64,000 nucleotides of DNA from Gracilaria gracilis (lineage: Eukaryota > Rhodophyta > Florideophyceae > Gracilariales > Gracilariaceae). The position numbers were made by a program, and so were the translations under genes. The notes under the pieces were generated by a model, which did no database searches, was not told the DNA's origin, and saw only the letters and a list, made by a program, of their open reading frames with translations. The stretch is taken from positions 1 through 64,000 of the forward strand of contig JARGSG010000195.1 of NCBI GenBank assembly GCA_030374805.1. The letters run 5' to 3'. Positions 11,060 to 23,779 of this stretch are shown here, piece by piece. Numbering within the stretch: position 1 is the first letter of the stretch; each line of letters opens with the position of its first letter.

Positions 11060-11660
11060 AGCCTGCGAAGTTTTCCGGTAGGAATGCATTAGTTGGATAA
11101 AATGCCTTGAGACTATTTTCATAAGTATACATAATAAACCATCTGAAAAACAAAGAATGAAATATAAAATTATGTATATGAATGGAGATGCACTGCAATG
11201 GTGGGAGATAACAACTATAGATGGTTATGAAATTGAATCACTTGACGAATCTAAAGAAAAATTTATGCAATACTTTTTAGCATGTCAATAAAGAGTTAAC
11301 CGCAAGGAGAAATTTATGTGGGTTAAGACAACTAGGAAAGTCTAGTACTGCGCGATCCTTTGAGCATAAGTTTACAAGATGGTTATTTCAAATTCCTACA
11401 ATGACTCAAGTGGAACAATTATTCTACTACAGTCAAGGTTGGAAAACGAGAACCGGAATTGAGATTGAAAGAGTAGAACCATCTAATATACAAGATGCAA
11501 TGAAAATTGCAGACAAGTTTGATAATATATTCCGTAGCGGTACATGAATTGTGACCCGTCCAGGAAGTAGTAAAGTTGGTAATCAAGGACCTGTTCCGAT
11601 GCAAATTGGAAATACAAGAATGAGGAGACCATTCTTTTCTACGGATGAGAGAAGGCGATG
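11060..11660 (+). mobile_element. Old Ty3/Gypsy gag relic
   Basis: The plus strand shows retrotransposon-gag signatures in order: YMNGDALQWWEI (about 11170-11205), FQIPTMTQVEQLFYYSQGW (about 11390-11440), EPSNIQDAMKIADKFD and PVPMQIGN just before where a zinc knuckle should be. Fossil with many breaks. It runs straight into an R1 LTR-like fragment, so R1 is probably the LTR family of this lineage. Confidence 0.75.
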
Positions 11661-11830
11661 TAACCACAGAGAGAGAAGCAGTGCCTAAAAGTGCGTGCCT
11701 CGAAAAGACACTCTTTACATAAAGAATAGGATATGAGAATATTTTATTATTTTGAGAACTACCCCAACATCCTAAATAGTAAGCAAAAATTAGACCTAAA
11801 ACTTTTACCAAATTGCTACCCTATCATTTG
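11650..11830 (+). repeat. LTR-like repeat R1, partial copy 4
   Basis: Same orientation as copies 2 and 3. It has the AGAGAAGCAGTGCCTA start, CTCTTTACATAAAG, GAACTACCCCAACA and AAAACTTTTACCAA blocks. Confidence 0.6.
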
Positions 11831-13929
11831 AAATGTAGTATTTCGTTAATTAACTGCATCTAAAGTAAAATCCAAATATAACTTGCTTATTGAAGTGCGT
11901 CACCTTCAACAGGTATTGAAACACGTTCCTATCTAAAGTATAAAACTATGAAGAAATAAATATATAAAACAGAAAAACGCAAAAAACAAACGTGTAACGT
12001 GATCCCACAAAAAGTTAGCATTAGGCGCCGTTGATTGCAAAAAATCGAAAATTGGAGGAACGACAATACTTTTTTTTTGAAAAGAGCGAAAGGTTTACGC
12101 ACTGTCTCTGGTCCCAGGAAAAGAGAGATCGTGAGAAGCGCAGGAGGGAGCAATAATTCTCAAATTGGTTGTCGTAACCAGCGTTTTCTCTCTGCAGCAC
12201 AGAGACTAGAGCATGGCGACAGCTTTTGATATCTTCTGGCTTTCTAAGCGGATTTTCTTTCTCCACAATTGTGTGGGCCTCCTCAGCAAACCTGTTTTCC
12301 CTCCAGAAAACAGAATCAGAAACAAATCGGCTGCTTTTGCTGTCCTCTTCCGCTAAATCCAAAGCGCCTATAGCAAGAGTCTGCACAAACTTCGGAGGGT
12401 TTTCCCTACTCTCTTGCTGAAACTGACAAGAGTATGACAGAGGTTGTTACAACCGTCACTGCCACCGCTCCCGAACTGCAATTGAAGTAGCAGTCTAGCT
12501 TCTTGTAATTTCTCTGCTCTACGCTGTGCCGACGATTGCCGCAAACGTGCTGTACGGCACACTACATGCGACCACAATAGAGGAATTGACACAGCTACCC
12601 TTGCAAGACCTTGATCAGCTTCTCCATTCTTTCCACCATCGGAGACGAATGGCGTTACTATTTGAAGCACGTGCGGGCAAAAGCTGCTGTTGCTTCTTTC
12701 AACCAGGGAAAGAATGATCAAGAAAATTACACGGAAGCACTCTGAAGCGTTAAAGAAGATAACCAAAATGAGCCTTGCAGAGCTCAAAAAATTTTCTTAG
12801 AATCTAACAGAACAATTGCGAGCGCTCAGGCAGGAGATTATTCTGTTCGACCCGAGCGTACCGCATTATGAAACTGACGGAGAAGCCTTTGAGCTTTATA
12901 TTATAATTCCACCCTGGAATGGAAAGCGTACATGCATGAGAACGCAGTTATTAGTGCACACCATACTCCAGTACCATATACCCGCCCACCAGCGACTCCA
13001 TTGTTGGCACCGGGACAGCCAGCATATGTTCTTTCTTCAGAGGTACAAAACCCTAACTATAAGCTTCACAGAATTTTTGACGTTCCGCAACAGAAACCCG
13101 CGCCAAAGAAGCAAAAATCCATAGGAGGAATCATCACTATACATGAGAATGGCAAAGACACATCAAGCAGACCCACTGGTCTCGTGGAGTACCCGGGAAA
13201 ATGGAGAAACCTCCAGACGCTCAACGTTTCAGAGCTAAAGGGAGAAAAGATTCTCTAGTCCTTCATGCAGAAAGAAACAACTATATAGGCAGCAGTGGCC
13301 CAGGTTTAGTGGGAAAGGGGCCAGAACGGCGAGTTCATGTCTTGGAAAGCAAAAGCCGTGACGTGGGCCCGCGCAGTTCATCTTTACCTCCTGGAATACG
13401 ATAGGATGCAAGACGCTCTCGAAAAACAAGGAAGAATATGGCTCGAGCTCAAACTGCGTCGGTTACTTTCTCTCCAGTTCGTCGAAAGACTGAAAAGCTC
13501 TCTGCAAGCCACCAGGAAGTAAGTGTGGGACATGGTCACACCATTTCTAGAGATTTCACCAGAATCGGTAGCCTCTCCCCCAGAAGTAGGAAACAAGCTC
13601 ATGCGATTGTTTGAGTTGAACGTGAAAACCGGAACGCAACTTCAGACATCACGATCGTGAAAAATGGTGTTAAATTGGTGCAAAAGTCGCAGACACACAG
13701 GTACATACCAGAATCGTCCGGTTCAGGGCAAGAAAAATTAGGCCAACGGCTCAGAACTTTTCCCATCTGCAGGCACTCTGCGCACAAATTGGTAGTTGAA
13801 GACGCAATTGATTCCCTCAACTTTCTCTATTGTGGTCTCTCAAAAGACTGCACTACCTGAGAAAACGATTTGGCCGTTTCTCAGCGAGCGGCGACCAGAA
13901 TAGCCTCCAACATAGAAGTTTGGCATAAT
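11831..13929. other. Degenerate region, probably retroelement remains
   Basis: Protein-like stretches occur on the plus strand (for example MSLAELKKF followed by LTEQLRALRQEI near 12770-12840, and EYDRMQDALEKQG near 13395-13435) and on the minus strand (12021-12386), but none reaches a recognisable domain. The plus-strand pieces run in the same direction as the RT region that follows and could be its decayed gag-like ORF. I assign no gene. Confidence 0.4.
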
Positions 13930-16127
13930 TTTTGGCGGAAGGAGACAGCCTCAAACCCGGTGCAAGGCCTACCTTAACACCTGAAAACCTGGGCGACCAC
14001 ATACGCCGACAGCCATGCATCTTGTTGAATGCCTTCTTTAATCAACTATCGAGCCAGCAAAATGGCGGCACCAGCAAGCGAGGAGATTTAATGCGGCTTA
14101 TAGCCAGCCACATCGACCTCTCTCTGGCAGCTGCCAACCGAAAGCGAGTCGAATGGGAGGCTTGGTTCAAGAAAGTACGCAAAGCTTTTATCAAGCCCCA
14201 CGACTTCGATTTGGAATAGGTTGAACGCAGCATTAGGGCGGCCAAGGCAAAAAGATCAAGTCCAAACTGTGCTCTTTTCAAGGTGCACGGTATTCGCAAG
14301 GAACATACCAAGGTGCTATATCATACGCGCCAGGCAGGAGTGAAAACATTTTCTATTGTGGCAAACGAAGGAACAAATTATTCCCGCCTGGCAGAGCTCA
14401 TAAAGATGCGAACGTTTGCGACATTCAAATCAGAACATCGAGATCGGCTCATCAGCTTGCCAGTAGTTCAAAACGAGCTGCTCCTAGACCTGCCGCACAC
14501 GGAGCTCCCCACCCCCAGACGGTTTTGGTTACTACGAGCCAGCTAAAGGGGAATTGAAAGCGTTCTACATGGATGCAGAAAATATGATTCACACCACCCG
14601 CCTTTCTACTCCGATGGCCCAGCTATTCTGCTTGGAAACTGTGCAGTTTAACGAGCTTCCAAAGGATATCCAACAATCAATTCGCATCACAGTCTTTTCC
14701 TCGATCTAGCGGATCTCAATTTTGAGACCCTTGAAGTGCACAATGCCGATGAGGTATAAGTGGTCAGTCTTGGTGGCTCATAAATGGGCCTCCACGATTA
14801 TCAAAAACACGTTCAAGACCTTCTTGAACCATGTTCACTCTCCGAACCGGCACCCAGACTCCATAAGTTTCGCCGGAACGTCTTTGTTAGACAAGAAGGA
14901 AATACGGAATCATTACTCATGCAAAAATTCGGCCATATAAACTTCGTCCTCCGCAGATGGTCAAACATGTAGATAACCACTTTCCAGAGAGTCTTATACG
15001 GAAAGGTGGGGAAGCTAGCACTCTCCATCAAAGAGGCCAAATCTTCAGCCATTGGACATATCTCAAAAGATACTATCCTCTTCATCGGCTGGGTCATCGA
15101 CTTCCGCGCTCGGATTATCTATCCAAACCCGAAGAAGGTAGCAAAAATCATCAGCAGTGTCCACCGTCTTGTCGGTGAGGACAGCACATCAACACATGAG
15201 AGCCAAACAGCAACTGGGAAGCTGGTTTGGACCTCGCTTGGCCGCCGGCTACTTCTCTCTACACTCATGAACACCTTCCGTTAAATGGCAGATATCCGGA
15301 GAGGGAAACAACCTCTCCAGCTGCTTGATAGGGCAAAGGAAGAGCTCTACCAGCTCGCCAACACACTCCCCCTCTGCATGATTCAAATGGAAACAACAAC
15401 CGCTTCTCTTATTATAGCTTTCTACGCATCACAAACATCTGGCGCGGTGGTATACGTACGAGAAACCGAAGCGGGCGTCTAACAGCTTCTGTAAGATATA
15501 CTTACCGATAATTACCGTCCAGGTATGGCTTACAAAACCATAATGTCTTTCGTTTAGGGCCGCATGTGGACCACAGCTTTTGTCCACAAGTGGAGGCTAC
15601 GAGATCATATCAATTTTCTGGAGGCCACCACGGCGTACCTAGCGCTCTAATGGGCGTCATCGCTTGGCGTTAAAGCGTGCAAAATCATTCTTCTGTCAGA
15701 ATCCCTAGTCGTTATTGACGTACTACGCAAAGGGCGCATTTCCAGTTCAAGCCTGCTCTTCCATGCAGACGTTTTGCAGCAATTGCTGTAGCCCGCGATC
15801 TTCATCCCATCTTGGGTCACGTTTGAAGCGAAATCCATCCGGCGTATGAGCCATCGCGCCCTACAGCACAGGAGGCTGCCCCACGGGGTGACGAAGCGCA
15901 TATTTAGGCGTGAAAAAAGACTGTCCCCGGCAGTTCTTTTGTACATACAGATGAAATACATGGAAGCTTTGGCTAGCAGTCACAGAACGTCCGACGGCAC
16001 GCGAGCATTGCAGGCGGCGGATCCCAAAACTCTTGCGACTACAAATCTCGAGACCGCCTTCCCACCATTACAGCCAATGGACGTACTCAGACTAGACCCT
16101 GACGCAATCATGAATGCTGTCCACTAA
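13930..16127 (+). mobile_element. Old RT/RNase H retroelement, DIRS-like
   Basis: Plus-strand fragments follow the order of DIRS/Ngaro-type pol. There is an RT end with FIGWVIDFRARIIYPNPKK, then GKLVWTSLG, then the connection AKEELYQLANTLP, then RNase H-like pieces (SGAVVYVRETEAG, KACKIILLSESLVVIDVL). The VID.....I..NP(K)K..KI spacing and the early GKL motif favour DIRS-like over Gypsy, but a tyrosine recombinase was not seen. Fossil with many breaks; old. Confidence 0.5.
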
Positions 16128-16679
16128 GAGCCAGCACGTTCGCACAGACTAAGATAGCAAATTACAGCAGCGCAATGCGCAACTTTCAGCCTTCTTTGGC
16201 AAACTGACCCAACAACAATTTCGAGCTTAAAATTTCAGAAATATGAAGCAGATATCAAAAATAAAGCAAAGAAGTTTGGGTTAGAGTCGATTAAATTTAC
16301 ATTGCATTCTGCCAGGATCGGAGGTGCATTGCATGACTATTTAAATTGAGAAGCTTCCGAGTCTATTGCTATAACTGGAAGGTGAAAAGGACCCGGTTCA
16401 TTGCGGTATTACCTGACAAATGGTAGATCTCAAATTATGAAATTTTCTCGGCCAAAGCTTATTCAAAAAGACATCGAAGAGCGTGAAACTTGGATGCTTC
16501 AACATCTTCAAGAATTCGTGCGCCAGAACCAACTATAACCATACCCGGTTCTTTATTGGGGTGGGCGTTTTGTGATTCGGGAACTACAGGCCTAAAATTC
16601 TTTGGGCCGGACGCAAGAAGTCTCTTGCTCGTCCTTTGATAGATTCAAAAGTATCCATGCTTGTGGATGTTATGTAAAC

Positions 16680-16870
16680 TGGATGCCTACAATGAAAAAT
16701 GGAATTTCTCTGATGTGAAGTTCAAATTGGATGGAAATAATGGCTTAGCACACTAATGGCATGATCTTAGGAATAAGCGGCAAATTTTTTAAAATCGCCG
16801 ACAAGGTGTAAAATTGGTTATGTTTTGGGACGCTTTTTCTAACTACGGTCAGAATAATGCTGTATGGAAA
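16680..16870 (+). pseudogene. Tc1/mariner transposase fragment
   Basis: Translation gives WNFSDVKFKLDGNNGLAH, an in-frame TAA, WHDLRNKRQIF, another TAA, then RRQGVKLVMFWDAFSNYGQ. This is the first-aspartate block of Tc1/mariner transposases (typically FSDEKKFNLDGPDG..YWHDLR...GGGSVMVWGAFS), so two in-frame stops interrupt it. The second Asp block (DNA.CH) and the third acidic residue are not readable downstream, and the copy appears truncated as well as decayed. Confidence 0.7.
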
Positions 16871-18898
16871 TAATCCAAATTCTCCACCGTGGATATAGTG
16901 CCCGAAGTGTTTGCAGCAAAACTCTTTAGAATCCGGAATATGTTTGTGGGAAGTTTAGCAAGGGAAGGGCTTAATTATTGAGTATGGAGAAAGACACAAT
17001 CGTGACTGTCTTCAAATCTGTAAAAGAATTCAAGCGTTTGAGATGCCACGCTTCCTCTTCTCTCAGGCATTAATCTTGGAGGGTACGCAGGTTGCTAATG
17101 CGGTTGGACTGGTTGTGTATTCAAATGGACATTTGGATCACTTTCTTTAACTGAATAGGTATTATTAAGTTGAGAGTTGGACGAATGGTTCTCAGAATTT
17201 GGTCCATCCACCTGAATTACAGGGGCTTCTGACGTTGGATATTGTTCCTCTGGTTGATGGGAATCCTTGATGACAGAAGAATGAGACTCAGTGTCTGAGT
17301 GATTTTCAACGATTACGGCGCCAGCTTCAGCGTGTGAAATTGATTTAGAGCCATCAAGAAATAGATAGACAGGTACGTGGAATTCAATCAAAGAGGTAGT
17401 CCATTCGATTTCTCCTTCGTGTGTTCCTTCGCTATGATTTCCGTACAAGACCTTGTTCGCAAAGTTTTTGTAACAATCTTGACCGCAAAATGTGGTCAGG
17501 CTGACACTAATCATTTGTCACAAGCCGTTTAATCTCTGCGGTAAGGTCCAGTTTGAGACAAGGCATAGAGAAAGAAAACCAATTGTCAATACGAGAAGGT
17601 GGCATTCTATTTCTACATTTACGTTTCGTCAAAAGGTGTATGTCTCATGCTTATCAGAGCAATTCCAATCGAAAGCAGAAGAAAACACGTTCTTGAAGCG
17701 TTAAGAAATTTGGATTTTTCAATGCACATTTCGTTTGGGATTGAGGATGCCAATGGTGGGAGCGGCTTTGCTTTGAAACGTTTCTGTTACACTGTCAAAC
17801 ACCCTCTTGGGGCACGTCGAGTCCCAACTAGTCAACCAAAGTGTTCAATATGACTGTTGGGACTCCAGCACCTCCGAAAAAGGCAACAGGAACATAAAAG
17901 CAAAGCTACAGTCCGCAGGGTGCCTCGCTTGCCCAACAGTGAAACACGCAAAACGAAAAGATTATGGCCTGCCTACAACAACTTATTGAAGAAAACCAGG
18001 AGCTTGGTAAGGACCTTTGCACTCTCATTCGCGTTGTTGTTGATGATAGATTCCTTCCATCTTTGAAGAACAAAGATTAATGTACAACCGAGATAAAGTC
18101 AAACTGCAGTGTAAGGTGGGCAAATGGCAGGGAAGAACACAATAGGGTGAGCTCAGATGCTAATAGCCGTTTTCAGAAGATGATAGATTCGCTGGAAGAA
18201 AATAGCAAGGCTTTCACGAATTCTACACTTTTTTTCAATTGAAGAAGAAAACGTTACGCGGAAACCACAGAGATGTAATTTTTTTGTATCGTTACTAAGT
18301 ATAAGAAACCTGGGTGGTAATGATTTCATTGCTATAAGAAAGTAAATTATCATTGTGTTTGTTGGTGGGTTTTGGTCGGTAACTGCGGTTGCAAGAGTGC
18401 GTGCCGGTGGCGAAGAAGAATTTTTCGGCGAGCGTGCTTTTGCTCTCCATGTTTTCCACCGTCGCTCCCCTCTTTGGGGTGATACTTCTGCCTAAGAAAT
18501 GGAACGCGTGGTGCAACTCCCTCTGAAGGAGGTTTCTGACTACTCAGTCATACTCCGACGAGTCGATCAATTGCTCCTTGTAGGAGTATATGAATAGTAA
18601 CACCCACTGCAGTAGAAAGAACACGTGGATTACGGATGAGTCGGGAGGTTGGTCACATTCACTTAAAATGGGCGCCATGGCGCGTGGGCAATTACCGTTC
18701 AGAAAAGGGCAAGTTTGGAAAAAGGCCAACTTTGGAAACTTTCACAGAAGAGCTGATAACTTTCGGCTCTAACGCTCAATTGCAAATCTGATCACACGAT
18801 CAAATTCCTCTCAATAAGTCGAAGACGGTGATATCAAAAACGCGCGAGTTTCAAACTACGGATGCGCGAAACCAATAAAAACATTATCGAACACGACA
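16871..18898. other. Unassigned region
   Basis: It holds a 139-codon minus frame at 17095-17514, rich in Ser/Asn/His/Glu, and shorter plus frames at 17599-18066. None matches a family I know. A GGGCAAGTTTGG / GGCCAACTTTGG pair near 18705-18740 could mark an element edge. I see no secure gene. Confidence 0.4.
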
Positions 18899-20887
18899 TT
18901 GTCTTCGTTTTTACTCACTTTCTCTTTTGCACTGCGGCATCTTCAACGTAATCTCGAGACTGTTACTACATCCAATGAATCCGTCATGAATCTTTTAATG
19001 CGTAAGCAAGCCAGCCATGTCAAAAGAAACCGTGAGCGCTCCGAGTATAAGCTTCGAATGAAACAACTCGCAGTTTCAATGCTCAACGATAAAGGCCCAA
19101 AACATAAAGTGCGTGCCATTAGGGCCACGACGCACTTAAGAAAATCAACCGTTTACCACCTGAAACGTTTTGTCGAAACAAACTCCCAAGATGAGCTGCA
19201 AAGACAAATGAACAACACCAATTCCTCTCGAATGGGTCAAACACAGTACTGACACACGAAGAAGAGCGTCTAATTGTAGACAGACTTAAAGAAGCTGCGG
19301 AGTTGGGGTTTGCAGGGGATAATGATAGCTTTAAGTACGTGATGGCATTGGTTGCCGCAGACGGAAGAAAGGGTTGGAAGAACGGAATACCATCGGAAGA
19401 TACGTTACGTTCGTTTCGTGCAAGACATCGTGACCTGAAGTTCAAGACGCACTATCCCAAGGATAACGCGAAACTGAAAGGCGAGAACTATGAGCACATA
19501 AAGACCTTCTTCGACGTTTTGCAAAAGTTAGGCGAAAATCATCTTGGCCTTCTCCAAGATCCTTCCCGAATCTGGAATATGGACGAAACTTCAGTCGATG
19601 CTACATGGGACAAAGCCACAAAGGCGTACGGTCCAGCTACATCAAAGCACGGAGGATGCCGAGACGCACAGAAATTAAACGGGGTTGACAAACATATCAC
19701 TGCCGTTATTGTCTGTTCGGCGTCCGGGTTGAAGGCAACCCCATTCTATTTTGTGGCGGGAAAGAATGTGATGCAGCATTGGCTGGACCCTTTTTGAGGA
19801 GTCTATAAAAAGAGTTCTGCCGTTTGTAATGAATTTTAAAGGCCGAAGTGGATGCCAAAGGATGCAGTGGTGAAGTGCACCGAGAACGGCTCGGTGGAAG
19901 GCTCCGTTCTCGAAGCGTTCATGAAGCACGTGAACACATTCGTTCGGAAACACTTGCCCCGTTCCGTGCCCTATCTATTGACCATGGATGGTCATTCTTC
20001 ACGTAAGGGAGTCAGGTGGGCGATGGAGTGTGAAGGAAACAATTGCCTTCCTGTGATTAAGCCCGCAAACACATCCCATGTGCTTGAGCCATGTGACCGC
20101 CGTATCAATAAGACATTTCAGCAGTCTATTCGATATATTCGTGATCAGTTTCCGCGCTCTGCTGTTCCGGAGACGAGAACCGCCGGTTCAATCTGGCATG
20201 TGCTCTGTATGCACACCAGACTATAACACCCCTAGTCATCAAGTGTTCTTTTGAGGTCAAAGGCCTCTTTCCGTTTAACCCCGGGTTTGCGGAACGATTG
20301 AAACGAGAAGAAATGAAGAAGTGTGCGTAACGGCCTGTTCCACGGGCACAGTAGCGGACAGAAATTTCCGCATTCAGCAGCGGAAGACAGACGCTGAAGT
20401 AGCAGAGAAGGCACGAAATATCATGACTACGGACGCTAGTGATGTCATGATACGTCATAAGCTGTTCCAACTCTTCCGGAACGCAGAAGCAGCCACTATC
20501 ATAATAATGAATGCCATAACCCCACTGAAAACAGAGAAGGGACTATCTGGAATCGGTACAAACAAGATTAAACTAAAAGCGCTCGACTGCGGGGCTCCGG
20601 TCGAGCAAAAAACGTTAGCACAAATGCTTGTTGAACGGCTTGAAAAAGAGGCCAACAAACGCGAGAAGGAACAGAAGAAGCAGTTGAAGGTGCAAGAGAA
20701 AGAATCCCAACGTAGAGAAAAGGAGGCAGAGAAAGCTAAGCTCCAGGGGGAGAGGGGAGCTCAGCAGGCGGTACGAGCGACAGAGAATGCTAAAAGGCTG
20801 CCGTCCGGTTGCATAAACAAATATGCAAAGCATCTTTGTGTGGTGCTGAGAAGAATCGTGCTCGAGCGCTTGGGTGCAAGACGGTGA
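18899..20887 (+). pseudogene. pogo-like (DDE_1) DNA transposon transposase, broken
   Basis: A transposase of the Tc1/mariner-pogo superfamily. The N-terminal region has a helix-turn-helix-like stretch (KVRAIRATTHLRKSTVYHLKRF). The catalytic domain keeps all three acidic blocks: IWNMDETSVDATW (about 19570-19610), LLTMDGHSSRKG (about 19975-20010) and ANTSHVLEPCDRRI (about 20068-20106), a DDD triad as in pogo/Fot/Tigger. The C-terminus is a Lys/Glu-rich coiled coil. At least three frame changes interrupt it: near 19235, near 19795 in a run of T, and between 20150 and 20330. It is therefore dead. TIRs and a TA duplication were not found by eye. Confidence 0.8.
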
Positions 20888-21931
20888 AGGACAGGAGACA
20901 GTTTTTTGTCTAGCATGGAGATATGCGCTGAAGTAGTAGCTGACGTAGTTAGCGCAGGATGCGGCGTGCTTTGAATTCCAAGTATGACCCGGTGGCCTAC
21001 ATGACGGTGATGCTGAAGGTCAAGGGGTGTTAGAGTTGTCGTTCGAACAGGAGGCATCGACAGTGCCTGCAAACAGGTGGGCTGAAGGAATGAAGCACGC
21101 AAAAGCGATGGCACAAGGTTCAGAAAGCTGAAATGCACTGGGTTTTGAGATAAAGTGAAAGAGTTTGAAAAGTGTGCAATTTAAGCCTTTTGTGAACGGT
21201 ATTATTAGACGTGAATCAAATCTAGTTAGGTTATTTAATTAGTTGTTGGTGCGAACTTACTACTTTACTGGGTGGGGACTTCCCCGCTATCCACAGGAAA
21301 GTTTCTTTAAATATAAATGGCTCTATAGTTCTTTGCTTTTGGTTTTCTTTGCCGTTTTTTAAAGGAAAGGCTCTGCTCTATACGGGTAGTCTCTCTTGCA
21401 TGCGTTTTCTAAAGCAAACAAATTTTGAAAGTGTCTAACCGCATTTTGATTTGTTTGACCTACATTAACTCACATACGTTCTTTGCAACCAAATGTCTGC
21501 ACAAATCTCTAAGCTCTATTTTGAAAGCTCGGTCTTGCCTTGCACATGACTTTTTCATGCCGTGCTAGAGAGGTTTTTGTCTTTCAACTTTCGTATTAGT
21601 GAGAAAAATTTTGAACTTCTTTGTAGTGTCTTTCCGGCGTTGACGTTGCACTGCAGACATCTTTTACTGGCTTGCCTTTTACTGAAAAAAAAGAAAACCG
21701 AAACTCTAGGCCCATACCTACAGACAACACTGGTCAGATACAAAACTGCTTAATCACAAGTTTACCACGGAATCTCCTTACAAATGAAGAAAAGGCATCT
21801 ATAGCCAAATAAATGATACTTAATTCAGCGACTTTCGGACAAAAGCACATTGTAAACTCGAGAAGTTCAGAATTTTCCACAGTTTCTTTGCTCTAAATCA
21901 AAATTTTAAACCCAGAGAGCGAGCAGATAAT
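20888..21931. other. Unassigned spacer between pogo-like relic and Harbinger-1
   Basis: AT-rich from about 21180 onward, with short frames only. No gene seen. It may contain the right end of the pogo element. Confidence 0.5.
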
Positions 21932-21946
21932 GGGTCATTCCTGAAA
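21932..21946 (+). repeat. Left terminal inverted repeat of Harbinger-1
   Basis: GGGTCATTCCTGAAA, an exact inverted match of 36449-36463, preceded by AAT. Confidence 0.8.
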
Positions 21947-22310
21947 ACCCAAAACATCTTTTTGCTCGGCACAAATCGTCACGATGGGTGCCTCCAGCGT
22001 CACGTTGTGCGTCCAACTCGCTCTGCGCTCCCTGCCCGTAGAAGTGAAAGTGCTCCAAGCACAAACGATCATCCCGGAGCCACTTTCTCTCCAGGAATGA
22101 ATGTGGCTTTCGCTTCGGTCGCTTTGGCGGCGGGACTCACTTTTCGTTATGCGCTCGTTTGGGCGATTGCCTGCACTTTGCGAAACCATGAGCTTCTGCC
22201 TGGATTGGAGCGCTTGTGTATCAACACCACCGTCCCAAACCGCTGCGTCCCTACCTTCCCACGAGGAGTTTTTGTTGCCGCTAAAACATTGCTTGAGAAC
22301 TCTCTCCAAT

Positions 22311-23570
22311 ATGGCCTCCGACAGACAACCACCAACACCGTCAGAAGTTCACCCGTTCATTCCTTTCAGCAAGTTGCATCCGGATAACGAGAACGAGCCG
22401 ACACTCAAACACCCTCCATCTTTCCAGACTGGGTATGATCCTACTTCGACCACATGTGATATGCCAACAACCGTAGCACCCTTTCGGGACACACGTGCTC
22501 ATGGATCCCTACCCTCTCTACGCACACATTAAGACCGTCAGGGCAATCAATTGCGTCAGCTGCCACCACACAACTTTCCGGGCCATCGTTTGCCGCCCCA
22601 CACCGAATCGGGGTCTGCCCTACTGCAAACTCTACGGCCATCCGTTTGGTCTATGCCTCATGCTGCAGCACAGCTTCCTGTGCAAGGGAAAACACGTAGT
22701 AGGGTAAATGTGCATGGTAGGCCTGCCGGAGCATCTATACCAACTGCTACGCTTCGGGGAGCCGCCAAGTGCACTCTGAACAAGAAACAAAAGAAGAAAA
22801 CCTAAAAGAACACATGGGGGTACACGTTTACATTGGCAGAGTCTCTGAACTTTCTTTCTATCATGGATAGGCTTCTCCCGATTGGACCGTACGAGTGGGA
22901 CGCTGTAGCGCGAGAGCATTCGAAAACATTTCCGGAAAGCCAAAGAAGTGTAGAGTCTTTACGGCGGAAGTTTTTCCACATTGCATCGCACCAAAGTTCT
23001 TACAGGTTCACCGGTTTGCCCGCTAGATGTAAAGAAGGCAAAGCGGATCAATGAACTCATCAAACACAAAGCCGACGTCACCAATGGGACTGATGAACAC
23101 GAACTAGAAGAAGCGAGTGGAGCCAATGGCGGGAGTGACACCGAGGTAGATGATGCTGTAGAAACGCAACAGGAGGAAGATGCAAGTAATTCAATTGTTG
23201 CACTGGGCCTAAATGCTGGTTCTGAAACGCAAGATGCTCTGAACCTTAGCCGTAAGCAACTGGTTCGCGCTCGTACACGTCGGGGGGGGGGGATGACTTG
23301 ATGGATATTTTGAAGATGAGTATGGCGCAGGAGCAAGAGCATCGCAAATCGCAACGAAAAAAAGAATCCCGGCGCGAGGAGCGCGAGACCAAACGAGAAG
23401 AGCGTGAGAGTGTTCTAGAATCACGGCGCCAGGATCGGGAAGTTCAGAGGGAAGAGCGTGAATCGAAGCGGTATGAACGGTTTATGGAAATGATGATGAT
23501 GGTGACGATGGGAGCCCATCAGAAACAGAGAAACGGCGGTAGCTCCAGAAGCCCCCCGCCGCGTTGGTAA
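22311..23570 (+). pseudogene. Harbinger-1 Myb/SANT-like protein, frameshifted
   Basis: DNA-binding partner of a Harbinger transposase, which recruits the transposase to the transposon ends. A likely start is MASDRQPP at 22311, followed by a Pro/Ser/Thr-rich arm. The core (GYTFTLAESLNFL to LLPIGPYEWDAVAREH to RSVESLRRKF, about 22815-22980) aligns with GAPNYGKQDIQALL to LEPIGNNMWAVVEKEY to DQDSLKIKF of Harbinger-2. The conserved TG.P.CP.DV..AK follows in another frame, then an acidic stretch, then a Glu/Arg coiled coil (REERETKREERES). At least two frame changes occur: near 22980-23000, and at the G-run 23281-23290. The fold resembles the family annotated DUF6818, but I cannot verify that name. 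Confidence 0.75.
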
Positions 23571-23779
23571 ATTCAGTAGATAGTTTCTGCAGTTTATATT
23601 TGTGAGCCATCCTTACCAGTAAGACGGAAATAAAAAACTAACGTCGCCTTGAAGAGCCTGGCTGAACGTCGACCTTATCTGATTTAGACCTACTGTCCTT
23701 GTTCGAAAATTGAACAACAAAACACAAGACAAAACCAACAACTTTCTTTCCCCTCTGTCTTCCCACCTGATCCTATCTT

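Noticed and set aside
12021-12787. Minus-strand frames that look protein-like
   Set aside because: The plus strand of the same stretch also yields protein-like pieces in line with the following retroelement. I could not decide the strand, so I named no gene.
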